Assembly (NCBI RefSeq): GCF_022539665.2
Contig: NC_081331.1
Span: 12,680,638 to 12,744,637, forward strand
Origin: Daphnia carinata
Lineage: Eukaryota; Arthropoda; Branchiopoda; Diplostraca; Daphniidae
Length of the DNA: 64,000 nucleotides
Direction of reading: 5' to 3'
Program-made: the position numbers and the translations under genes
The notes under the pieces: generated by a model
What the model was told of the DNA's origin: nothing
The model's database searches: none
Seen by the model: only the letters and a program-made list of their open reading frames with translations
Part shown: piece by piece, positions 23,262 to 35,851 of the stretch
Layout: the number at the start of each line of letters is the position of its first letter
Position numbering within the stretch: the stretch's first letter is position 1

Positions 23262-24952
23262 TTTGCTGGCATCTGCCATACCTCTAAAATGAAACCTTAA
23301 AGTTAAGTTGCATCGCCTGTGAACTGGGGTCATTTTGGAAGTAAAACAAGAAAGAATGGGTCGCTTTCATGGTCAAGGTCTGTAACGGATTACGGGATTT
23401 GCCCGGTTTCGATGCCGACAAGCATTATCTACTTTGTGCGGTACCCTATCTAGTTCACCAAAGGTCACTGCGGATTAAAACCTCCGGGGAACACGTACCT
23501 CCAGTATCATGATCCGCTGCTCCTTCAATCCCTGGTGGATATGAACCGTACAGCTTATAGTATCCTATAGTATTAGAAAAACGAACCGTTCGTGTTTCCC
23601 CTCTTCCCTTCATTACCACAAGATATAACTGTACGTTTTTAAAAATAATACAATACTAATATTTAAGCTGAAACTAAAGAACATGAGGTGATATGATTGT
23701 CAGTCAGTTGTTGTCCCTCTGAATAGTTATACGTAACCATATTCATCCTAGCAATGTTATTGTCATGTTGTAATCTAAAAACCAAAATGAATCAAATGGA
23801 AGCGCTTTTTTTAATGCACATCTTTTCGTGTGTCCTATCTGACAATGCCCAATAAGGTTAAGCGTATCTTCAAAGTATGTGGTGGCCTTCTGAGACCGTA
23901 GAAGATGAGAAAAACACCTGTTTCGAAAGACAAAAGTCATGCTTGAGAGTGCAAGACCAATAGAACGCATGGAGGACGACAGATTTTTAAAATGCCCTAT
24001 ACCTGAACAAATTGTTGAAATATATAAAATCCGTCCTTGTGCTAGATTGGCAAAAGAAATGGTAAGACGATGGCGGCATGCCAACCTTGTGTGCACCTTG
24101 TATTTGACTACAACTTTGTGAAGCGTCACTGTTTAAACAATTTTCTCTCTCGTCTTTCCTGATTAACCATCGATTTTTATATTATTCAAATCAAACGCTC
24201 AGTTCACACACAGCACAAACTTTTTGTGCAATTGCACTTCTATCTGTACCGGAGAAGTACTGAAATTAGTAACCCAAAAATGTTTCGTTTGTCGAAACGT
24301 AGATCATAGGCGATTACGTGAAAAATGGACGTCAAAGACGGGAGTGAAAATATTTTAGTTTCATGTATTTCAGCAAATTGTTAAGACCTTCAGTGTTTAT
24401 CCTTGTAACACATTCAAAAGAAATGGAAAAAAATGGCTAGAATGTCAGCTTGACACATAGCATCTGGTATAGTCCGCAATGGCTTTGGAAAAAAACGTGA
24501 CTCATCATTGAGTAATTTCCTGGATGTTGCGGACAGCACTAAAAAAAAGAGGTACGGACATTTCTTATAGAAATACGTAAAAAGCCAAGCGCCCACATCG
24601 CAGTCCTTCTCTTCCGGCCAGTGGTGCAAGTTGTTTTGTCCGTCCAGTTGAGTCGATTTGGCTCTGTAGCTTTGGAGTTGTGGGAACCCTTTCACGCTCC
24701 AGCTATTGCCATAAATCATAATCACTTTCTATCTGTGTTTTTATTCGTAACGGTTGAACATTCTTCTCTGCATACATCTATCATCACATAATTTCAAACT
24801 CTGTTAAAACGATAAGGTAAGTTTAGTTTGAGCACCATCTAACAGAAGTCAATTTAATTGTCTTTTCCACGCAAATTACGAAACAAAGTTCTCTAATTAA
24901 CTTGTGCATCTTTGAACCGACGTACTTTCTTTATTTAGGGATCGGGTACAAA
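23262..24952. other. Intergenic, no gene seen
   Basis: AT-rich spacer. A minus-strand open frame at 24414-24725 (103 codons) and a plus/minus pair near 23743-24129 have no recognisable domain or splice partners. Confidence 0.35.
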
Positions 24953-26824
24953 ATGGCTCAACTAGTTTTGATAATGTTTGTCTTAAGCCAGGCTACAGCA
25001 CTCTGCATTAACGTTACAGCCGCCAGTGTTGAAACCAAAGCGAATGATGCTGATCGTTTGCAAGAGCTTCATGAAATTCAGGTATAGCATAAAGCAATAA
25101 ATTAAATTCTTCTTTATTTTCTCTAGGTATGCAAAGTTGGCTTGTTCTATTGTCTCTCATTGTATCCATAGGAAGATCTGAAGATGAAATTGAAACAATT
25201 CGAGACAATGATGGAATCTGAGGTTGGAAAACTAAAGGAGAAAGTTGAACTTTTGGAGACCAAAGTTCAGGAGCAGGATGATCTTCTAAAAAAGTGTCAA
25301 GCTGGAACTTCTGATGCCATTGGATCTTTAAGAAATGTCGAAGAAAGTAACCTGAAACGAGCGGTTCTAAACCCTAAAACTTGCTTGGAAGCACGCACTG
25401 CTGATCCTTCCCTCGAATCAGGAATGTTTTTCATTGATCCTGACGGTCAAGGCAGAGGCGATGATCCCATTTACGTTTACTGCAATATGACCACCGGTAA
25501 TAATCATTAAATGATATTTGCATAATTAAAAACAGAAAAATCTAAAACGCGTTAATCAAATTTTCTATAATGAGGATCAACATCCGTACTGCACGACAGT
25601 GAAGATTCAATCGCTGTTAGCCATTGTTTCGAACCTGGATGTTACACTCGAGAAATTAAGTACAATGCTACTCTTAGACAGATGACGATGCTCAGTGAAC
25701 TTTCAAACGTTTGCCAGCAATCCATTCAAGTAAGTAAAAGGACCAAACATAATGCTGTTCCTTATTTTCGTAGCTATAAATAACTAAACTACATGTTGAT
25801 ACATATCATCAAGGTTGATTGCTATGATGCAGCTTTTGAATTCAACAGCGTACCTTATGCTTGGTGGAACGACCGCAATGGCGATCCACGGTATTTCTGG
25901 TCCGGGATGAATAACAATTCAAGTGGCCGTTACCATACTTGTCAGTGCGGACTGGATGGTTCTTGTAAAGACAAAAGCCTTTCATGCAACTGCGACAGCG
26001 ACTTAGCCATCGAATTATCAGACGTTGGTATGAAAATGAACATAATTTTCTATGTGAACTTTGCAACTCTGTTATCTAACAACAGGAATTCTATCGGAGA
26101 AGGATTTATTACCCGTGACAAAGTTGAATTTTGGGCGGACTATCGCCCCCACTTCCATGAACCGCCACACGCTAGGCCGACTCGAGTGTAACGGAAAAGT
26201 TGTACTTAATGGAATGCCCACGTCCTGCCAAGATCTTTGGCGAATTGGTTACACTCTAAGCGGCATTTATTCCATCAAAGGATCGTCTAACAAAGTTGAA
26301 ACGGTTTACTGTGACTTTACCAAACTGCCTGGCGATGAAGGTGCATTAATTAAACGTAAATATGAATGTCTAAAGAACGTGTGATCTACCATTTGTGTTC
26401 AATATCAGAATTGCAGACGTGGATCGGCTACACTGACGTTAAATCGGATCCTGTGCACTTCACCGTCGCAAGAAAGACATCGTTTACCACCCTAAACACA
26501 GCTATTTCCTTTGATGAGGAAACACTGAACACTGGGAATGCTTTGAACACTTCGACAGGAATCTTCGCCGCTCCGCGCAACGGGACATATTTCTTTGCGT
26601 TTTCAAGTTTCGCTGAAAATCAGTATTCTACGTTGTCGTTTTATCTTCAGTTAAATGATGCGACGATTGCAACTTGTATCACTTCGTACGGGTTGTTTTA
26701 TTGCAATATTCCATTCACGCTAAAATTGAGCACAGGAGACAGAGTTCAAGTGTCCCTTCAACAAGGATCGACTAATAACGCCATATTCACTGGCTGGCTA
26801 CTTGCCGAAGACATTTTCAAGTAA
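24953..26824 (+). CDS. Secreted coiled-coil / Caspr-like fibrinogen-type / C1q-like protein A
   Basis: Six exons: 24953-25081, 25172-25496, 25575-25729, 25814-26027, 26086-26340, 26409-26824; all phases agree, 497 aa. Order: signal peptide (MAQLVLIMFVLSQATALC); coiled coil ~45-85 (ETMMESEVGKLKEKVELLE); a fibrinogen-type entry (PKTCLEARTADPSLESGMFF then VYCNMTTG); a cysteine cluster CQCGLDGSCKDKSLSCNCD followed by SEKDLLPVTKLNFG, which closely resembles the segment of contactin-associated proteins (CTCGL..NC....CNCD..., K.HLPV); a second half-unit PTSCQDLWRIGYTLSGIY; and a C-terminal C1q-like jelly roll (TGIFAAPRNGTYFFAFSSFA ... LLAEDIF). Probably an oligomeric extracellular recognition or adhesion protein. 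N-glycosylation sequons are visible. It is in tandem with paralogue B. Confidence 0.85.
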
Positions 26825-27906
26825 TACTTGAACAAGCTAAGCGGAAAACCCTTAAATGCGCATTAATTTTCAGTGTACCCAATTTTACGAACTGATTTCT
26901 CCTTACGGAGGCAATTCCTTATCCGGGCTGAAAAGATATGATACAATACAACTTACGCAAATTCATTAGGCAGCAGCAAATTATTTCTTACGACTTCAGC
27001 ATTCCGTAAAAAAACACATTTCCTTCGAGGACAAGGAATGAAGAATGTGTGAGTCATTATACACGAATTGGGCTTCTATAGGGATCGTATATGTCGGTAC
27101 GTTGGAAGGACAAGGTGACAGCCCATCAAGCGTTACACGATTATTTCATCGTTATCTAAGCGTAACCACTCGGTCAGCCATTTATGTGCTCTCACGATAT
27201 ATTTATTGTCGTAACATAGCATGCCCTTGAGTCACATTTTTCGAGCAATAGTAGGACTCGTATTGCCTATACGTGTACTACTTTCCTGTAGAGCGAGGAT
27301 CATCCTTATTTCATAAAAACGTAAGCAAACGCTGTTAACCTTGATCACAAATCAAGTTAAGTATTTTGCGCATGGGCTATTTTTTTTTTGGGCCCCATAA
27401 TGAATGCTCATCTTCTACTTAAAGACATTAAATGGTATCTGCATAATCTACGTGGAAACTAATCTTGTAGTGTATTTACTGTTTACCGCCCCATTTTGAC
27501 GGGCTTAGAAATTTTGTACGCCCTTCCTCTGATATCACTTCAAACTCCTTTGTTTGCATGAAACAAACAATTAAAAAAATGCAGAGGGCAGGGTTAGAAA
27601 AAGCCTGGTGGTTGCCACATCATCGGCGATCGGAACGTTCACAGTAAGAAAAAGCCGTAAAGCTTCTGTGTACTACCCCAGCCTCTTAATGTTCGCTATG
27701 CAACCCGGTCTTTTATTGGCCGTTAAATAAGTTCAGTGGAAAGTGCAGCAGGTGCGTAGATAAGATAGCGAAGGCACGTATTTGAATGCAGGTGTCATAT
27801 CTGCTTTGTTCAATGTAAATGTTTCAGTGTACCCATTTGCGTTCATAACAAACTGAAAGCTCGTTTCCTCTTTGGAAAAAACTCAAAAAGATCAAATTTC
27901 CAAAGC
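26825..27906. other. Spacer between the two C1q-like paralogues
   Basis: No gene seen. It contains the 3' UTR of paralogue A and the promoter of paralogue B; I find no clear TATA box near 27907. Confidence 0.35.
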
Positions 27907-29760
27907 ATGGCCGAAAGGCAAAAGTTAATTTTACCTGTAGTGGGTCTGTTGATTTTGATCTTACCCTTAGTGATCGTGGCTTTTACCAGCAATGATAACG
28001 AGATAAAAGATATTGAACGTTCCTCGACTTCACACAAATTCCAGGTACGAATACTGTAATGGTTCTAAATTTCCAATGCGCCATTAACAATGTTCTATGG
28101 GTTTCGGATTTAAAGGAAGAGCTGTGGATCAAATTCAAACATTTCGAAAGAAAAATGGAGTCTGAAGTAACAAAGTTGAAGACAAAAGTAGAACTGTTAG
28201 AGAGTAAAATTCTGGAGCAGGCTGAACTGTTGAAGGAATGCAAAACCTGCAGTCCAATCACTGAGACGTTCGACAACGACATGCCTGTCGATCACGTTAA
28301 AAATGTAAGGCCCCTCGCAAAGTCAATCCTACAACCGAAGACTTGTTTGGAAGCCCTCACGTCTGACCCTTCACTAGAATCTGGAATGTATTGGATCGAT
28401 CCAGACGGACAGGGAAGAGGAGATAACCCCATTTACGTGTACTGCAACATGACTTCAGGTAAATGACACATAAAAATAAAAATGATTTGTTTAAATTCCA
28501 AATCTTACTACATAGGATCGTCGTCTATACTACATGACAGTGAGAATTCAACTGCTGTTGACCATTGCTTCGATCCTGGCTGCTACTCCAGGCAGATTAA
28601 GTACAATGCCACGCTTAGGCAAATAACAATGCTAGCTGAATTGTCCAACGAGTGTCACCAGTCTATCAAAGTCAGTGCAAAATGGTTAACTGAATTTCAG
28701 AATTGAATTATGGCTTTATTAGGTTGATTGTTTCGACGCAGCATTTGAGTTCAATGGCATCGCTTACGCTTGGTGGAATGATCGCAACGGAGATCCTCGT
28801 TATTTCTGGTCCGGCACCAACAATAATTCAAGTGCTCACTACCACAGTTGCCAGTGTGGGCTTGAAGGATCTTGCGTTGACAAAAGCCTTTTGTGCAACT
28901 GCGATAGCGATTTAGCGGTGGAATTATCCGATAATGGTATTTGGGAAAACGATGTGAATTTTTTAGCCTTTTTAACTTGTTGATTATTCTCATATTAAGG
29001 AGTGATAACCGATAAGGACTTGTTACCTATCACAAAATTGAATTTCGGACGGACCATTGCTCCAACTTCGATAAGTACTCACGAAATCGGCCGTTTGGAG
29101 TGCAGCGGGAAAGTTGTCCTGAACGGAATGCCGACATCGTGCCAGGATCTTTGGCGCGTTGGTTACGTTTTAAGTGGATTATATTCCATCAAAGGATCGT
29201 CTAACAAAGTGGAAACGGTTTACTGTGATTTCAGTAAACTACCTGGTGACGAAGGTGAAAGATTTTGAAGCCACGGGCGATACGAAATACTATAAGAGAA
29301 AATTGATTTTTGGACATTAGTTTCATAAATTTTTTTCATTTTTTAAGGACTCCAGGCATGGATTGGATACGCCGATGTTAAATCGGAGCCTGTCTATTTT
29401 AATGTTGGAAGAAACACTTCCTTCCGCTATTCAAGTACGGCAATGCCTTTCGAACAAGAAATTTTGAACGTCGGTAATGCTTTCGACTTGCCGTCGGGAA
29501 CGTTCGTCGCTCCTTGCAATGGAACATACTTCTTTGCATTTGCTAGCTTTGCAGAGAATTCCTATAGTTCTTTTTATTTTTCTCTTATGTTGAATAACGT
29601 TCAAATTACGAGTTGCTACTCTTCATATACACTTTATTATTGCCACATAGTGTACACTCTAAAACTAAGCTCCGGAGATCAAGTTCAGATGTTTCTTCAG
29701 CAAGGATCAACGAATAATGCTATATTTACTGGTGCATTACTCGCAGAAGATATTTTCTAA
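27907..29760 (+). CDS. Coiled-coil / Caspr-like fibrinogen-type / C1q-like protein B
   Basis: Tandem paralogue of the previous gene with the same six-exon plan and the same intron phases: 27907-28044, 28116-28458, 28516-28670, 28723-28936, 29000-29254, 29348-29760; 505 aa. Exons 3, 4 and 5 have exactly the same lengths as in A (155, 214, 255). The N terminus differs: MAERQKLILPVVGLLILILP is a charged stub plus one hydrophobic helix without an obvious cleavage site, so it could be a type II membrane anchor rather than a signal peptide. The coiled coil (ERKMESEVTKLKTKVELLE), the CQCGLEGSCVDKSLLCNCD cluster, the DLLPITKLNFG segment and the C1q-like end (GTFVAPCNGTYFFAFASFA, LLAEDIF) are retained. 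A secreted and a membrane-tethered version side by side is an inference. Confidence 0.85.
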
Positions 29761-30525
29761 ACTTTGTGTCTGAAAACGAAAGAATCCTATTTCTAATTTA
29801 TTTTTTTGGAATGCTGATGTAACACAGTGGACCTTTCATGTGTAGAAGAGAACAAGCACAGCAAAATACAACAGATTTGCCCTAGCATTTTCAATAGTTT
29901 ATCAAACTGGTCTATCCTTCTAATGGACTTAAGTAAAAGCGGTTTTCAAAGCTATTAGCCCCGACGTCGGGAAAGAGTTGAACTAATTCACCAATTTTGA
30001 AATGTTTCTGTTAGAAGGCTATCCAATTTTAAGACTTTGTCCTTTCTTATTGCCACCCATTTCGCCCCTCCTAAACTGTTCATATTTTGCTTCCCTTTTT
30101 TTATTTTTTTCCTGTCATATTACCTTACGGATGCTCACGTAAAAGAATAGCGGCACTTTCCTTTTGTGCTCATTAACAACTCTTTCAGGGTTTCGCAAGC
30201 CCACGCATTTTTTGTTTCATTTTTTCTGCGACAAGCAATATTTTAGGCAATAATGGCATATGGCAAATGGAGTAAGATTTCTTGAACAATCTTGTAAACG
30301 GGGCCTTAATATTTTTCGTGCACGAAGAGCGAGAGAGAGACAACAGAGAGAGTGCCCTCCTAGCAGCAAGGAATTCTCAAACAATAGAGAATTATGAGAC
30401 CACAAGCGAAAGAAAGTTTGTTTGGCTACTGGACCTAAATTTGTTTAAGCTGGCCTTGCATTTGCAGATTCACTGGTATGAAGAGTAAGGTTATTCGTTG
30501 ACTGGGTTTCATTTTCTTTCACCTT
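29761..30525. other. Intergenic, no gene seen
   Basis: 3' region of C1q-like paralogue B. Includes a short purine tract (GAGAGAGAGACAACAGAGAGAG near 30331-30352). No supported gene. Confidence 0.35.
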
Positions 30526-30570
30526 CACTAGACCACTCGACTGTTTAAAAAGGCGAGCACTTGGTCAGTG
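30526..30570 (+). promoter_or_regulatory. Promoter of collagen gene 1
   Basis: CACTAGACC at 30526-30534, a TATA-like TTTAAAA at 30544-30550 and an arthropod initiator TCAGTG at 30565-30570. The same three elements in the same order and near-identical spacing precede collagen gene 2 (33799-33851), which supports a shared core promoter. Confidence 0.6.
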
Positions 30571-30739
30571 TTCATCAGCATCGATCTAGCACTCAGAAAA
30601 GAAACAACAGTTCTTCTGGTAAACATTAAAAAAGTAAACGAAATATATTTAGCTTTACTTCATTTATATCTTTTCAGTATTATACCCCAAACTACATTTG
30701 GCACTACCCCAAAGTCTAACGATTTAGCGCAATTCAGCC

Positions 30740-32326
30740 ATGAAGGCAGTAGTAAGTTTGGACTGATTCGTTCATCTAATAACAGTATGGTCGTTAATTT
30801 TCTATGTTTCCTTTCTTTCTTATAGGCTATTTTAATTGCTTGTCTCGTCGCAGCAGCCGTGGCTGCCCCGCAGTATCAACGGCAGAGACCTAACCAATCG
30901 GCTGCGTCCGTTCTCGCCAGACCAGTGGGCTGCTCTGAATCCACTTAAATCTGAGAACAGTGATCTTGATGAACTGAAGAAGCAATGGGCTCGTTTCCTT
31001 GAGTAAGTTAAAATATATAGCAAAACAAATTCATTAACGCAATCGTAATAATTTATTGTTAGATACCTTCCGTGGCTGAAGGGAGCTGCTGGACCAGTTG
31101 GGCCTCAAGGACCCGCTGGAGAAACTGTGTACGTTGCTGGACCCCCTGGTCCTCCTGGCCCACAAGGTTATGCTGGACCGAAGGGAGACAAGGGAGATGC
31201 AGGTGCACCGGGAGCTAACGGTGAGCCTGGACCTCAAGGAAACCCTGGAGCTGATGGATCTCAAGGTCCTCAGGGGTTGGCAGGTGCACCTGGCGCGGAT
31301 GGAGCCCCAGGAGCAGCTGGAGTTCCAGGTGAAGCTGGAGCAAAAGGAGATGCTGGACGCAATGGTGCGGATGGAACTCCTGGAGCTCCAGGTGCCCCTG
31401 GCAAAGACGGATATCCTGGAGCTCCTGGACCGCAAGGACCTAAAGGAGATGTTGGTGCTCCTGGAATCACACTCCCATCCAAGATTCCTGGCCCACCTGG
31501 TGCACCAGGATATCCAGGCAAAGATGGAGCTCCTGGTGCTCCTGGCGCTATTGGGCCTGTTGGACCTGCAGGCCCAGTCGGCCCACAAGGAGTCCCCGGC
31601 AAAGACGGCGCTGCTGGTAACCCTGGCAGCCCTGGCCCGAAAGGAGAGGCAGGTAAACCTGGATACAATGGAGCTCCAGGAAAAGATGGACTTCCAGGCG
31701 CTCCAAGCACCCAACCCGGCCCAATGGGACCTCAAGGACCAGCTGGACCCCCTGGTTACAATGGCGCTCCTGGAAAAGATGGTGCCGCAGGCCCAGTTGG
31801 TGCTCCCGGCAAAGATGGACTAAATGGTGCTCCTGGTGCTCCAGGTTCGTGATTGAAAATCGAACACAAACGAAAGGGACTTTAAACAGGACTGTCAAAA
31901 CTTTTGCTCTTTGGTGTTCCAGGTGCTCAAGGAGAACAAGGCAAACCCGGCAAAGATGGTTACCCTGGTGCTGCTGGTGCCCCTGGTGCAACTGGAAATC
32001 CAGGACCTCAAGGACTTCAAGGTGAACAAGGCCCTGCTGGAAGCCCTGGCAACACCGGTCCACAAGGATTAGTTGGCCCTGCTGGTCCTGCTGGACCTGA
32101 AGGCAAACCCGGTCCGACGGGCGCACCTGGTGCACCTGGACCAGAAGGACCCGTTGGCCCTGCTGGACCTGAAGGAAAAGTTGGCGAAACTGGAGCTCCT
32201 GGACCTGTTGGCCCTGTTGGTCCTGTTGGCGCCCCAGGAACTCAAGCTCCATATCCCACAAAGAGTTACACAACGGCTGCTCCCTATTACAGAACAACCC
32301 CAAAGGACACTTGGTTCAGTTGGTAA
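30740..32326 (+). CDS. Collagen gene 1, with an apparent frameshift in exon 2
   Basis: Short-chain secreted collagen. Exons 30740-30751 (ATGAAGGCAGTA), 30826-31002, 31063-31844, 31923-32326. Exon 2 begins with a signal peptide ([18 protein letters not shown]), but in that frame it meets TAA at 30946-30948. The next frame carries the module shared with the sister collagens ([13 protein letters not shown] ... KKQWARFLE, then YLPWLKG). The summed exons are 1375 bases, one more than a multiple of three, so one extra base (or two missing) between ~30837 and 30945 would explain it; expected length ~457 aa. The triple helix starts at [10 protein letters not shown] and has the family's interruptions [10 protein letters not shown] and GAPSTQPG. 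The tail is non-collagenous and Tyr/Thr/Pro-rich ([19 protein letters not shown]). Either an assembly/sequencing error or a broken allele. Confidence 0.8.
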
Positions 32327-33798
32327 ACATCCCGTTCAGGACCGCAAGTTCTTTTCAGACCCAAACCCTCTGTATTTATTAGAAAACTAATGATTGGAAT
32401 TTATGCTCACAATTTCAGAAAGCATTTGCTTGTGTAAGTTTAAACAACTGGCTAAAGCTTTAACTATTCTGAAAAATATACCACATTGAAGATTTGAATG
32501 CCATTCGTCACCTGTATTTTATACTCATTTTAGAAGGCTTTAAAACTAGTAGAATAAGTACTATCGGTTTCCCCAACTCAAAGGGCAAAACACATTTTTA
32601 TTAACTCTTTTCCGCTTTCTTTTTATCATTGCAAGTAGCACGTACCCAACTCGCTATTCGGTACGGAAACATCTATCTCTTAAAACACATTTTCTTTGGC
32701 CTAAATGTCAAGCCTGTATTACAGAATGATGTGAATTTACTGTATAATACATGGCGAAGTGTTGCGCAATCTTTTAAAGCGATTACTAATTGACACAAAT
32801 CAAAGTACATTGTCTAGTCGAAAACATCGTGGGAGAATCGAGCGATGCAAGTGTTGAAATGTTCACGCTTGTGGTTAAAATCACGCGTGATTGCTTAGCT
32901 TTGCGACGCTCATGCGTGAATTACGATATGTGTTTTTGCGTATTAAAGTTGACTACGAAATTGTTCTTCTCAATGTTACATCGCTTTATTATGTTGTCAT
33001 TTACTTTCGGAATTCAATCAACCGATGGATTGTAAACGTAGCTTCTTACAATTCCTTGGATACAATGTAATGACTAGAAAAGGATAAAATTTCAAAGTCA
33101 AATAGCGTTTTCTCCCATGACAAATGTCTTTTCCACAAAGGGGGAATACAGGTGAGATTATGTACATACAGCTCATTTCACAGAACGTTGATTCCGTAAA
33201 TCTTGCCATACTCTCTTATACTAGACGTGGTAAAATGTGCGAATAGCTCCATATTTTCACGTTTTACTTTTGTTTTAACGTTGTTTCGCCCTACCCATTT
33301 AACGATAGATATCACAGAGGCTAAAGCAAGTATGAGGTTAGTATTCCATTAACTGGATCTCCTATTATAACGAAAACTAGCAAATGCCATCGTTAACATC
33401 AAGAGAAATCCTCAAAACAGAGATGATGCTGTGAGCTCTCTCCAGCTAGAGAAACATATATTTTTCGTATTCTTTCTTATGTCAGTCTGTAATAGGTATA
33501 AAAGAAAAAACTGCATCGTTCTTCATGTGCGCTCGTTGAATTTCCACAGCTGACACAAGAGAAAATTCATATCGCAAAAAGAGAAATGGTGCAAGTCATA
33601 AAAGTCCTGCTAATACCTACGTACGTCCTCATCGCCTTCGACGTAAGGGTCCACACTTTTCTTTCCTTTCTCCCAATAACTTAAGAATTTCACTTTCGAC
33701 TTTTATGTGTGTAGTACACCCAGTACGCGACGTTTACCCTGCTCGCTATTAGTAGCCCTCATCTTCACAAGTGGATTACGACACTTTTCTCTACCGCT
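32327..33798. other. Intergenic, no gene seen
   Basis: Spacer between collagen genes 1 and 2. Open frames at 32790-33035 and 33018-33209 have no recognisable content. Confidence 0.35.
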
Positions 33799-33851
33799 CA
33801 CTAGACCGCTAACGCGTTTAAAAGCCGGCACTTCGCCATCAGTGATCAGTG
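33799..33851 (+). promoter_or_regulatory. Promoter of collagen gene 2
   Basis: CACTAGACC at 33799-33807, TTTAAAA at 33817-33823, and TCAGTG initiators at 33839 and 33846. It matches the block upstream of collagen gene 1 in sequence, order and spacing. Confidence 0.6.
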
Positions 33852-34186
33852 TTGTGTCGGCAAGAAACTGACAAACACCTTGCAAAAGGTAACACAACAG
33901 CTGTTCAAACATACTACAATTTTCTCTAAAGTTTTAACGTTGATCTCATTTAACCGGTTTTAAAAGTACAAAATTTTGATTTTTAGCTAAACTCGTTCGT
34001 TTTGCTTTAAAAATTATGCTTTTAACTATACTCACTACTACAAATTTACATTTAGATGTGTAACGCGAAAGTTTCGAGATTAATTAAAGACGCACGCATG
34101 TTATTTTCATTCTATTTGATCAGCTTTTTCGGTTGCAGATCTTGGCGAATCAAGGACTGTTCAAGTAAAAGTTATCAAGTTCCAAC

Positions 34187-35851
34187 ATGATAGCAGTAGT
34201 AAGTAGATGCATATTGCATTTCATTTTATAATTGCTAATGATATAATGGGATTCGATTCCATTTTCATTAGGCAATCCTGCCGTTCTTGTTCGCTCGTGC
34301 CTTTGCCGCTCCGCAGTATGGGCCGCAAACCGCACCACAGCCATTTAAGACAACATCCCAAGTCTCGTTTGAACAATGGGCGAATGTCAATCCGTATGGC
34401 AACCCTAACGCTAACGCCTCACCGTCCAAACCAAAGGCTAAGATTGAAGAAATCCAGAAACAATGGGCCAAATTCCTTGAGTAAGTGGTGCCACTTGAGT
34501 CGCTCCTTTGCGCAGACGTAACAACATTTACTGAATGATTTCAACACAGACGCATGCCGTGGTTAACTGGACCAGCTGGTCCACCGGGCCCACCTGGACC
34601 TTCGAGCAGTGGCAGCCAATCCCAACAACAACCCGTTGTTGGACCACCTGGCTTACCTGGAGCTCCCGGTCCTGCTGGACCTAAAGGAGAACGAGGCAAT
34701 TCTGGAAATCCTGGAGCTCCTGGTGGGCCCGGGCCAGTAGGACCCTCCGGCCTTAATGGCGCTCCTGGTGCACTAGGACCGGCTGGCGAACGTGGATCAA
34801 ACGGAGCTCCTGGTGGGCCCGGTACGCCTGGCTCCCCTGGTGCTAAAGGAGCTGCTGGTGCTAATGGTGCTCCTGGCGTCAACGGAGCTCCAGGAGCCCC
34901 TGGCAAAGACGGTTTCAATGGCTTACCCGGATTCCAAGGACCCAAAGGCGAAGCGGGTGCACCCGGTATAACTTTGCCCTCAAACACACCTGGACCTGTA
35001 GGAGCTTCAGGTGCCCCTGGTAAAGATGGAGCACCAGGTTTCCCTGGCGGCCCTGGCCCCGTTGGTCCTGTCGGACCTGTTGGCCCGGTTGGACCTGCTG
35101 GCAGACCTGGTACGAATGGATTCCCCGGAGGCCCTGGTCCTAAGGGTGAAGCTGGAACTCCCGGATTCCCTGGAAGTCCCGGCAAAGATGGACGTCCTGG
35201 CGCTCCAAGTACTCAACCAGGTCCAGTTGGACCTCAGGGACCTGTCGGTCCACCCGGCTTCAACGGCAAACCTGGAAACGATGGGCTTCCTGGCGGACCA
35301 GGTGCCCCAGGCAAAGACGGTCTGCCCGGCGGACCGGGCATTCCAGGTAATTAAATACGATTCAAAATCGAATTTCTCTATTGATTACTTTTAATTCACG
35401 TTCTATTTTTATAGGTGGACCTGGACAACCCGGTAAACCTGGCAAGGATGGTTTGAATGGCGCTCCTGGAGCTCCCGGTATCCCTGGTGGACCGGGGCCT
35501 GTAGGACTTGAGGGCAAACCTGGCCCAGCTGGTCTTCCTGGCAACCCTGGTGGGCCAGGATCAGCTGGACCGATTGGTGGTCCAGGACCTCAAGGTAAGC
35601 CGGGTGCACCAGGATATCCCGGAGGGCCTGGCCCAGTTGGACCTCAAGGTGGACCTGGGCCGCAAGGGGGACCTGGTCCTAAAGGCGAGTCTGGCACACC
35701 TGGTGGCCCAGGACCCGCCGGTCCCCCGGGCCCTCAAGGGCCTGCAGCTTCCACCCCAGCTCCGGCCTACCCAGCTCCTGCTCAACAGCCATCCTATCAA
35801 GCCCCAGCTCAATCATCGTTTCAATCACAACAGTCCAACTACTGGCGATAA
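34187..35851 (+). CDS. Collagen gene 2
   Basis: Secreted collagen of 484 aa from exons 34187-34198, 34272-34480, 34550-35346 and 35415-35851. The four-codon first exon (MIAV) is completed by a signal peptide ([17 protein letters not shown]). The N-terminal module ([13 protein letters not shown] ... [17 protein letters not shown]) precedes the triple helix [11 protein letters not shown]. After a short Ser/Gln-rich break the Gly-X-Y run is nearly continuous, broken at the positions conserved in its sisters ([27 protein letters not shown]). The C-terminal tail is Pro/Ala/Gln-rich ([18 protein letters not shown]). The exon junctions are at the same places as in gene 1. A cuticle, basement-layer or resting-egg matrix role is plausible but not shown by sequence. 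Confidence 0.9.

Noticed and set aside
24414-24725. 103-codon minus-strand open frame
   Set aside because: No domain, no signal peptide, no splice partners; composition like the surrounding spacer.
31098-32303. Large open frames in other frames and on the minus strand of the collagen genes (also 34541-35185, 39123-39581, 43329-44291)
   Set aside because: Gly-X-Y codons give open shadow frames; only the GXY frame has the N-terminal module and in-phase splicing.
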